Notes under the pieces: model-generated
The model's input: the letters and a program-made list of their open reading frames with translations, nothing else
Databases searched by the model: none
Told to the model about the DNA's origin: nothing
Shown here: in pieces, positions 56,653-64,000 of the stretch
How positions within the stretch are numbered: position 1 is the first letter of the stretch
How the letters are laid out: every line of letters begins with the position of its first letter
Program-made: the position numbers and the translations under genes
DNA from: Ulva prolifera
Taxonomy: Eukaryota; Chlorophyta; Ulvophyceae; Ulvales; Ulvaceae
NCBI GenBank assembly: GCA_023078555.1
Contig: CM041202.1
Span: 5,752,522-5,816,521 of the forward strand
Reading direction: 5' to 3'
DNA length: 64,000 nucleotides

Positions 56653-57958
56653 ATGGCTTCTGATCCGTCGACCGACTCGAGCCAAACTTGCATGAGCTAC
56701 TGCTACAAGGCCACGCTGGCCATCTTGGCGTTCATTCTGATAGCATTCACAGTGGTATGTACTGGCTGCTTAGTCCTCCTTGGAATAGCTGTGTCAGACT
56801 GCGATCTGACGTGCGACGAGGACGCCGACGGAGCTGAGCTGCTGAACGAAGGATACTACGACTGTGACGGTACGGCCCAAAAGCAAACGCAAGCTCCCAT
56901 AAGCGTGCTTGATATTCTGAGTCCAGTCATGCGTGGCTTGTTGTGTCGTGCCTGAGTGTATGCCTGCTAGCGCGCAAGCGAAGGCGCATATTGCACCATG
57001 GCACTGCGAGCTATGTAGGCCTAGGCTGAGGACTAGCTAGTGAGGCTGAGGCTAACTTTTTGCACGCATCACCGAACGCAAAGTTCGCAGCAATTTGTGC
57101 ATCCTTACAGTATGCACTTATGTGTCCATCCGCGCGAGTGCTGATATGATTGATACGTCTGGCAGTTGATCAAGCATGAATGCTCTGGAGGCATCCCTCG
57201 ACCTCCAGCTGCAGCCGCCTGTTCCGATCAGAAATGGATATAGGTGCAGCTGGAACTTTTCTGCCTTTGCATTTCTGTCTGTGAAAGTCAGCAGGCCACT
57301 TCGCAGCAGGGCACTGTGTGTGTGCGTGTGCGTGTGCGTGTGCGTGTGCGTGTGCGTGTGCGTGTGCGTGTGCGTGTGCGTGTGCGTGTGCGTGTGCGTG
57401 TGCGTGTGCGTGTGCGTGTGCGTGTGCGTGTGCGTGTGCGTGTGCGTGTGCGTGTGCGTGTGCGTGTGTGTGTATGTCCACTCACATGGCCATGGGACAG
57501 GAGACAGGTCTCCGGTAGTGCACCTGCGCAAGCACTCGTGGGCTGCACAGTTCACCAATTTCCAACTGATCGATGATATATCCGAAAGCTTCAGTGACTG
57601 AATTGATATATGTAGAAAGCTCAGCAAGCAGGACCCAACCCCGTGCACCTGATCTGCAGGCGACACAAGCTGCGGGCCGTTCCAGCCCATGTTCTTCTTC
57701 ATGCTTTACCTGACCCTCGCCCTGTACCTCATCTGGGCGGTCGCCCTCTCCATCTGTTGCTGGAGGCGGAGGCAGCACACCGCCGCAACGGCAGCTGCAG
57801 CCGATCGTGAAGCAGCCACTGTCGAGGCAGTCAAAGCGGAAACGGATCTGCGGCACGGCTCTGGCCATGTTGACGTCCTCACCGCCGCACAGGAGGACGC
57901 TGTGGGAGTGCCGATGGCAGTGGCGGTCGTGAGCGCCTCCTGTCCCGACAAAGCCTAG
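56653..57958 (+). CDS. two-span Cys-rich membrane protein, family member 2
   Basis: Exons 56653-56869 and 57660-57958, phase 1 (donor GTACGG, acceptor TCTGCAG), 171 residues. A short Ser/Thr/Asp N-terminus is followed by span 1 (about 20-47), then SDCDLTC and the loop DEDADGAELLNE (residues 55-66). That loop has Asp at positions 1, 3 and 5, Gly at 6 and Glu at 12, the spacing of an EF-hand calcium loop, though position 8 is Glu rather than hydrophobic. YYDCDGDTSCG follows, then span 2 (about 83-106) ending ICCW, and an Ala/Glu-rich tail with no Leu-zipper or known motif. Exon 1 is 217 bp, exactly as long as in member 3. The 790-bp intron contains a GTGTGC microsatellite. Calcium binding in the loop is inference; the family is unrecognised. 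Confidence 0.82.
57320..57474. repeat. (GTGTGC)n microsatellite in the intron of family member 2
   Basis: About 25 copies of a 6-bp unit. Arg-Val or His-Ala type open frames across it are artefacts. Confidence 0.97.
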
Positions 57959-59223
57959 TTGCAACCGTGCATGGTGGCGACGAGTGTAGCACAGCACCGC
58001 CATCGCCCCATGCTGCCTATGCTAGGGATTCAAGCAGCATGTTCCAGTCACAGCCTCAGGGGCATGTAGCTGCGGCGCCGATGACTTCCATGTGGAGTCC
58101 GCCGCTGACGCTTGAAGGTAACAGATGTCTCGATGTAGCTGGATCAGCTCGACCTACGCAGGCTCAAACAGGCTCCGGGGCATCGGGGTGGGTTCCACCC
58201 ACGCGCCACATGGTCATCTGTCACCGGTGCAAGATGTGCTGTGCATGTTGTGAGCCTGCGAGACACAGAGCAAGACGGTCGCTGCATGGTTGCAAGGAGT
58301 GGCCACCGTTCATGCGCGGCTCCCGGGCCGGATGCTCTGGCACATGGACACATGCTTACGCCGCTCCCTGCGGCAACAGGGTCTGGGATGTATGTGTGGA
58401 CTGCACAGGCCAAGCCGGGCCCGCTCGCGCTCCGCCCGCGGCCCGTCGAGTGCTATGTCAAGCCTGTCAAGTGGTGCCGCTGCTCGTGTCACCACTGCAT
58501 GAGCCGGAGCTGCGGAGTGAAGGCACGGCGCGCCACGCATGCACTCGAGGGGCATGGCTGCAGAGTTCATACATATTGGTGTCGTGGATGATGTAGTGCA
58601 TAGCTTATGCAGTTAAGGGACGGTCTGACCTACTGGTAGATCTCTAGCCAGGCATTCAAGTGGCCAATTTGCATCATGACCACTAGCACCGTGATCACAG
58701 TTGATTGATTGCATGCACGGGGCCGATGTGCATGAAATTATGGGCTCCGCCTTCTTGTCTGATATCAGGGAGTCCCCGCCAGCTGCAGTCTGCTGCGATC
58801 AGCTGAAGGCTGTGCCTGGGTGCCACATCTCGGCAGGCAGGACAGAACGGTGTGAGTTGGCATCTCAGCAATGGTTGCGCCGGGTGCTGTAGCGCTACAG
58901 CGCGCGCACCGTTATATATATTGATGCAGAGGGCCTGAAGTTTTGATTGGGCTTGGCATGGTCGGAGCTGCCTCCACCGGACCTCGAAACCGAAGTGACG
59001 GTCCAGCAACTTGAATCCAGAACTTACAAAGTACTGCGCATTGGTGGCCTGGAAAATATCAGCGTGCCCGGCCCAGCCTGCCTGGCGCCAACTCACAGAA
59101 GATTTGATTTGTAATCGCTCCTGAGCAACTGACACTTCGTGGATTCACCTATCGTGGGGTCTGCGCAGACCCATGCATGCATGGGCCGAGGGGCAATGTT
59201 CTACCAGAGCATATGCATATGTA
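57959..59223. other. interval without an assignable gene
   Basis: Open frames of 209 codons (57967-58596 plus, GTG start) and 146 codons (59135-58695 minus) occur, the former Cys-rich, but neither has a recognised domain. Confidence 0.35.
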
Positions 59224-59343
59224 TGGAAGTCCAGTGATAAGACCGCTTTGCCACTGGACACTTACCCGTCGCGGCGTGTAAGTACTTACACGCCGCGACG
59301 GGTAAGTGTCCAGTGGCAAAGCGGTCTTATCACTGGACTTCCA
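59224..59343. repeat. palindrome family P, copy 1 (120 bp, perfect)
   Basis: Arms 59224-59283 and 59284-59343 pair at all 60 positions with no loop (centre AAGT|ACTT). Each arm also has CCAGTG and CACTGG, 15 bases apart, which can form a side stem. The arm is homologous to copies 2 and 3 (GTCCAGTGATAAGACCGCTT versus ATCCAGTGATATGGCCGCTA). Confidence 0.98.
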
Positions 59344-59540
59344 CAATATGTGGCGCCGTCAGCCTCCTCTACCGACAGTAGATGCGGATCTGAGTGGCAT
59401 CACAAGCCTGTACACGTGCCATGCGCTTGCCCAGGTCTCCAGCAAGAAGCAGTCCGCGACAGCCCTAGGCCTGAAACAATTTTGTGGAAGCCCTGCCCTG
59501 CTGTAGCCAGGCACTCCCCCTCAGGCGGCCCCAGCCCAAG
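59344..59540. other. spacer between palindrome and MITE
   Basis: Nothing recognised. Confidence 0.4.
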
Positions 59541-59548
59541 CTCAAGGC

Positions 59549-59996
59549 CAGAGTTGCATTAATACGCGTATCTTTCGATTCCGGTACGTTTAATACGCGT
59601 ATTTTTTCCAAACGTACTTTACCAGCGTATAGTACGCGCGTACGTTTCGGACTTGCGCGTTTTGAGAGCCTACAGCTCTGCACTGTGGTGCACCTCTAGC
59701 CACAAGGCCAAAGGAGGTTTTTAACATCCCTTGCATTGCATGATGAACCTGAGTAGCCTGATAATCTAATTGACTGTTAATACATTGTACTGTTATCTGC
59801 AATTGTGTGCCTGAGCACAGATAACAGGGACCGTGGCACTACCAAGTCTGCCCTTCACCGGCTTGGCGCCTTAGGCGCCAAGCCAGTGATGTAGCCTATA
59901 CAGCGTACTTTTCAATCCCCCAAGATCGAAGCCAACGTACCATACGCGTGTTTTTGCTCAACGTATTTTATCACGAAACGTACTAATGCAACTCTG
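59549..59996. mobile_element. hAT-like MITE, 448 bp, 8-bp TSD
   Basis: Terminal inverted repeats CAGAGTTGCATTAATACG (left) and CAGAGTTGCATTAGTACG (right, inverted) differ at one base. Perfect 8-bp target duplications CTCAAGGC lie at 59541-59548 and 59997-60004. An 8-bp duplication and a CAGAG-type terminus fit the hAT superfamily. The interior has TACGCG/ACGTAC-rich ends and a GGCTTGGCGCCT hairpin at about 59860, and no transposase, so it is non-autonomous. Confidence 0.88.
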
Positions 59997-60004
59997 CTCA
60001 AGGC

Positions 60005-60147
60005 AGTGCCAGTGTTGGCCGGTAGCACCAATAGCAAAAGGTGCCAATCCCGCGGAAATTGGGAATGTCGGTGCCTCTCATCTCCAGAGTGTTGCCTAGG
60101 AGGGGTGAAGCTTCATCGCTCGCAGTGGCCCCAGACTATCTTGTATC
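60005..60147. other. spacer
   Basis: Nothing recognised. Confidence 0.4.
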
Positions 60148-60546
60148 ATGGCCATGCGTTCACGTGCTGCTGATGTCTTCACATCCTACATCGCACGTGC
60201 ACCCATCGGGGCAGTTCTGCCACCTGTCCCAGTGGCACATCGTGATCGGCGTGTCTCCGCCGTTGCGGTTTTGGTGCGGCAGTTGCTCGCACGGCCAGGT
60301 CCTTATGACAGTGCCTCTGGTGTTTCGTGGTCTGATGTAGCGGTTGTGCTTATTGTCGGTGTTGATGGTGTTGGTGGTGATGCTGGGGTGTCGGGTGTTG
60401 CAAATCGCCCGTCCCCTCTCGGTGAATTGGCTCGTGTTGTTGCATTCTGTGGCGCAAGTCAGAGTTTGCGGCAGCATGTTGCTTGGATGCCTCTTTCGGT
60501 CCCGGATTTCGGAGTTGTCAATGTCCAAATGGATACGGCTATGTAA
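60148..60546 (+). CDS. hypothetical protein, 132 residues
   Basis: A single open frame from the ATG at 60148 (MAMRSRAADVFTSYIARAPI and onward) to a TAA. It has a Val/Gly-rich hydrophobic centre (VAVVLIVGVDGVGGDAGVSG) and a hydrophilic C-terminus. No domain, paralogue or splice partner is visible. Its position between a MITE and palindromes makes an old mobile-element fragment possible. It may also be chance. Confidence 0.28.
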   Translation: MAMRSRAADVFTSYIARAPIGAVLPPVPVAHRDRRVSAVAVLVRQLLARPGPYDSASGVSWSDVAVVLIVGVDGVGGDAGVSGVANRPSPLGELARVVAFCGASQSLRQHVAWMPLSVPDFGVVNVQMDTAM

Positions 60547-60715
60547 TCGTGCATACATACATACATACATGCGTGGGGGTGTGCCGTATGGATGTTACGG
60601 CTACAAAGCTGGGTAGGCAGGTAGCATTGCAGAAACATGTGCCAGGAACACAGGAACACCTGTGCCACCGCCGGCAGATTTAGCACCCTGACACAGCAAA
60701 AAGCCATGTTGACAG

Positions 60716-60819
60716 TTTGTGGCAATCCAGTGATATGGCCGCTATACCACTGGATCCTTGCACGTCGCGACGTGCAAGGATCCAGTGGTATAGCGGCCAT
60801 ATCACTGGATTGCCACAAA
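60716..60819. repeat. palindrome family P, copy 2 (104 bp, perfect)
   Basis: Arms 60716-60767 and 60768-60819, all 52 positions paired, no loop (centre GTCG|CGAC). The arm begins TTTGTGGCAATCCAGTGATA. Confidence 0.98.
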
Positions 60820-61011
60820 AGTTGGGTTCGTGAGGTCGGTAGTTCGACACCCGCCTTGCACAGTCAGGTCGCGGCCACTCGTGTCGCGTTAAGTGGGGCA
60901 TAGGATCACGGGACCAGCGTAAGTCCAGAGAGGCAGTGGTCGGATCGATGCTGATACGGACCGGGGGAGCTGGAGGACTGGCCAGCCTCAGATCTCAGAG
61001 GACCCAGCTTT

Positions 61012-61111
61012 TGTGGCAATCCAGTGATATGGCCGCTATACCACTGGACCCTTGCACGTCGCGACGTGCAAGGGTCCAGTGGTATAGCGGCCATATCACT
61101 GGATTGCCACA
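61012..61111. repeat. palindrome family P, copy 3 (100 bp, perfect)
   Basis: Arms 61012-61061 and 61062-61111, all 50 positions paired. It differs from copy 2 by GGACCC instead of GGATCC in the arm, and both arms carry the change. Confidence 0.98.
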
Positions 61112-62402
61112 CAGTTTCAGCTCATGTACACCTGCACACGGCCACTCCCGCACACATGCACGCAGCAATGTGGTACCACATGCATGCTGCACCCGCCCAG
61201 AATCTGCCACCGCAGGTGCGGCCGAGGCGGCTCACGAGACTAGTCACTAGGCAGTACTGCCCGGCTACTGCCGGGCGAAAAAGCTGCAGCTGGCCATGCA
61301 GCCCTAGGGGGAGCCCCGGCCCCCACACCTACCCCTGACCGGCAGCATCCGCCACCCAGCGGAGCCGCCCTGGCTCAGCACGCCGACCCGGTGGCACCGG
61401 AACACACGCCGGAACGCCGGAACACACCCACGCCACACCAAACACCATGGAATGCTATGACATTGAACGGAACAATGAACGTGTGAAGCTTCCTGAACAT
61501 CCATAACTGCGTGCTCTTCCTGGCCGCAGAAGCTCAAGGTCTGAGCCAGTATTCGTGCGAGTGCTGCTGTTACACAGCCGTTGACCCATGGCCAAAGCCT
61601 GGCGAAATGTGCGCTGCAGCGGGACGCCTGCAGGCCTGAGTATACACTTTAGGGTATGCACTACTAGCTATGTAGTAGTAGCTCTGACTTTGAGCCGGAC
61701 ATGCACCCGCGCTGCAGCCAGGGATCATGCATATGACAAAGCGGCTGGGCACCGTATGCGTTATTGCCAGCATTCAGGCTCACAATTTATGGCTAGGCTG
61801 GCTGATTGCGGTGCTGCGCTTGCTGTCCGAGTCGTTGCCGCTGGGTGACTCAGCATCGGATGCTGAGATGTACTACTATAGTATCGGGGAAGTATCTGGG
61901 GTTGTCATGTCGCGCGGACGGGCCCGGGCTGCGCAATGATGTGGTCCGGGGTAGGAGGCCTCCTAGGGCTCCATGTTGCCAGGTGGACTTCACCCGGGCC
62001 CTAGCAGTGCTACATGTGACTCACATGTCGGACATGTGTGTTACAAGGACACAGCGACCGAGGCAGGTGGCACTGCGTGCATGTTAATAATTATTGCAAT
62101 TATAACCGATATATCAATGAATATATTGGTTATAACCAGGGGAATCACCCACGCGTGGTTGCGCGCAACCAGTACCACGCAGCACATGCCAAAACTGTGC
62201 TACATTTGTATACCAGTGACATGGCACTCATTGGGCACCATCAGCAAAATGGGTCTACTGAGGCCGGACATCCCGATAGTGTACTCTTGTGTGTGAACTG
62301 GTTGTGCATACCGATTGCACAACGAATACGCCTGGGAAGTTGTAGACGTTAACGTAATTATGTACGCTGAGACGCTATTGCCTGGCAATTTTGTTTGTGT
62401 GT
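61112..62402. other. interval without an assignable gene
   Basis: Contains a roughly 38-bp retroposon 1 3' fragment at about 62041 (TACAAGGACACAGCGACCGA, minus orientation). Otherwise only short frames. Confidence 0.45.
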
Positions 62403-63029
62403 TACAAGGACAAAGCAAGCGAGGCAGGTAGCACCGCAAGCAAGAACCAGGGGAACCGCACACCACGCAGCAAGCCACACAAAGCTCACACCAAGCAAAA
62501 CACCCACGCAACGGCAGCACTCGCGCCGGACACAGCCACACAGCCACACAGCTACAGAGCCGCACAGCCACACACACGCCCACACCCACACGCCCACCCC
62601 CATCCGAACCCCGCCCACCAGCCAGGTGCACGAGACCCGGAAGCACAAGCAGCCAAGGCCGCCCAGCAAACAAACAGCGAGACCGCAACAAAAACCCCCA
62701 ACCCGGGGAGGCCCCCGCCTCCCCCAGCACAGCCCCCCAAGCCCAGCCCTCGCACACCAACCCGCCCGCCCGCAAACCCACACCCGTAACCCCCAAAGCC
62801 CAGCCTAGCCCGCCCAAACTACCCGGCCGCGCCCCAACGGCGGGCCCCAAGCAGGCGCACGGGGAAGACACCAGAGAAACGCGGCACGCCTAAGCCGCCA
62901 TCACAAAAAAGCGGACGAGGTTGCGAGCGTGCACGCAGCGGCGACTGCTCACCACGCAGCCAGGGCGGGCGCGCAGCGCCGCTCAGGCCGGCCGGGTGGC
63001 CTGTGAGCGGCGTGAGGTTATCGGATGGG
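62403..63029 (-). mobile_element. retroposon 1, long copy with near-perfect TSD
   Basis: Flanked by ATTTTGTTTGTGTGT (62388-62402) and ATTTTGTGTGTGTGT (63030-63044), 14 of 15 identical. Its 3' end on the minus strand is CTTTGTCCTTGTA. It matches the 28415 copy over about 200 bp and shares the 5' terminal region (GCTCACAGGCCA..CGGCC..GAGCGG) with the 16546 copy. The target lies in a TG-rich tract. No credible coding sequence. Confidence 0.83.
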
Positions 63030-63497
63030 ATTTTGTGTGTGTGTGTGCGTGTGTGTGTGTGTGTGTGCACAGGCAAAGACAGGCTCCTCGACGGCTGTGA
63101 GCATGACCACGTTGTGCACAACCTGATCGCGATCGGTCTAGAAGTGGCTTGTTCGTGTTGCGTGTCGTAGGTGCTCCGCTTACGTACATCGGAGGCGAGG
63201 TTAGTGTCACGCAGTCCGTAGATGTGTCCAGCCAGCACGATCACCTGTAACTCACAAGGTATGTATCAGGGGCCTCCAGCCTGAGTCTTCTGTGAACTTA
63301 AGTACTATGATGTCGTCGTAGTAAAGTTCAGCGTAGGTTTTGCGCGGCTGTAAGCGCTAGCTGTAGCACCAGAGCTCTACTGCTGATTGCGCTTGACGAC
63401 AGAAGATGTGTACAGGCAGATAGCCTGCGAAGAAAGAATATTATCAGCTGATGTAGTGAGGACGACGTGTTGCCAGTCGGCGGTAGGCAAGTGCGAC
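63030..63497. other. TG tract and upstream flank of family member 3
   Basis: A short TG microsatellite at about 63034-63066, then unassigned sequence. An open frame extends upstream of the family member 3 start to 63387. Confidence 0.4.
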
Positions 63498-63714
63498 ATG
63501 CCTGCCAGTTCGCCAATCACGACAGCCTCGACTCCGATGAGTTGCTGCTGCAAGTCTACGCTAGCCATCTTGGCGTTCGTCCTGATTGCAGCTACAGTAT
63601 TATTTAGTGTTTTCCTAGTCATTTTCGGAGTATCTGTGTCAGACTGCGACTTGACGTGCGACGAAGACACGGATGGGGCGGAGCTGCTGAACGAAGGCAT
63701 CTACGACTGTGACG
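63498..63714 (+). CDS. two-span Cys-rich membrane protein, family member 3, exon 1
   Basis: Start ATG at 63498, 217 bp to a phase-1 donor (GACG|GTGCGG), the same length and phase as exon 1 of 56653-57958. It encodes a short N-terminus with a Cys cluster (MSCCCKSTLAILAFVLIAAT), span 1, SDCDLTC, the loop DEDTDGAELLNE with EF-hand spacing, and IYDCDG. Exon 2 with the second span is not found before the window ends at 64000, so the gene is truncated by the window and the intron is at least 286 bp. An in-frame upstream extension to 63387 has no ATG at its start. Confidence 0.8.
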
Positions 63715-64000
63715 GTGCGGCCCTCCAAGTTAGCGCCAGATCTTGACCACTTGACACAGAGGTCTCTTTCAGTAACGTGCCCCATGCTGTGACCTTCCTA
63801 GGTGTAGGACTGCTGGCAGGCAATGGTTGTCTCTCCAGCCGGATAGTTGTGCGCTGCGCTGAGTGCAATGCAGGCTGTAGCCCACAGCTTGCACTCAGAT
63901 GCAAATCAAAACACTTCTGAAAGCTGTGTATCACTTAAGTTCATGTTTGATTCTCGGCGCTCAGGCGGATGTCTGGTGCTGCAATTACCACTGCCCTGTA
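63715..64000. other. intron of family member 3, cut by the window end
   Basis: No frame resembling the second-span exon is seen. Confidence 0.5.

Noticed and set aside
57482-58003. 173-codon minus-strand frame opposite exon 2 of family member 2
   Set aside because: It is a shadow of the plus-strand exon, which has a paralogue.
60820-60860. Possible tRNA B-box (AGTTCGACACC)
   Set aside because: No matching A-box, acceptor stem or anticodon arm could be folded by eye.

Overview
This is a nuclear window from a eukaryote, most likely a protist or microalga, and not a bacterium. Its genes are split by many short GT-AG introns and it has very long (TG)n tracts, retroposon copies with target-site duplications, and a 92-bp satellite. 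I cannot name the species. There are no rRNA genes, no CRISPR array and no tRNA I could recognise. Gene density is low: six multi-exon genes are well supported, and the rest is repeats, transposon remnants and unassigned sequence.

Layout. 1-3.7 kb: no confident gene, dispersed repeats. 3775-8770 (-): a complete seven-exon dihydroxy-acid dehydratase gene (branched-chain amino acid synthesis) with an Arg-rich N-terminus. 10321-11180 (-): a small two-membrane-span, Cys-rich protein, member 1 of a family. 11.2-18.3 kb: a dispersed GCCCAG-rich repeat (four copies), a 684-bp retroposon with a 15-bp target-site duplication, and a 5'-truncated LINE carrying the reverse-transcriptase C-terminus. 18984-24346 (+) and 30894-36211 (+): two paralogous five-exon bZIP-type genes with the same intron phases, separated by a 3.2-kb (TG)n tract flanked by retroposon 3' ends. 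39407-42823: about 37 tandem copies of a 92-bp unit with higher-order structure. 42.8-50.8 kb: gene-poor, with a 20-bp terminal-inverted-repeat pair and a palindrome. 50790-53690 (+): a leucine-rich-repeat-like protein with at least two frame transitions. 53.9-54.0 kb: two back-to-back 60-64 bp palindromes. 55391-55816 (-): a second LINE reverse-transcriptase C-terminal relic. 56653-57958 (+) and 63498-63714 (+, cut by the window end): members 2 and 3 of the two-span family. 59.2-61.1 kb: three related perfect palindromes of 100-120 bp and a 448-bp hAT-like MITE with a perfect 8-bp target duplication. 62403-63029: a second long copy of the retroposon.

The genes do not form one pathway. The most interesting material is: (1) an unrecognised two-span membrane protein family whose loop contains an EF-hand-like DxDxDG...E motif in two of three members; (2) the duplicated bZIP genes with a conserved long helical C-terminal part of unknown function; (3) a palindrome family whose copies differ from each other but stay perfectly symmetric; (4) two retroposon families defined by target-site duplications, one apparently inserting at TG-rich sites; (5) GC-AG introns supported by reading frame and by paralogue comparison. 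All exon coordinates were derived by hand from frame, splice dinucleotides and paralogue or family alignment; no transcripts or searches were available.
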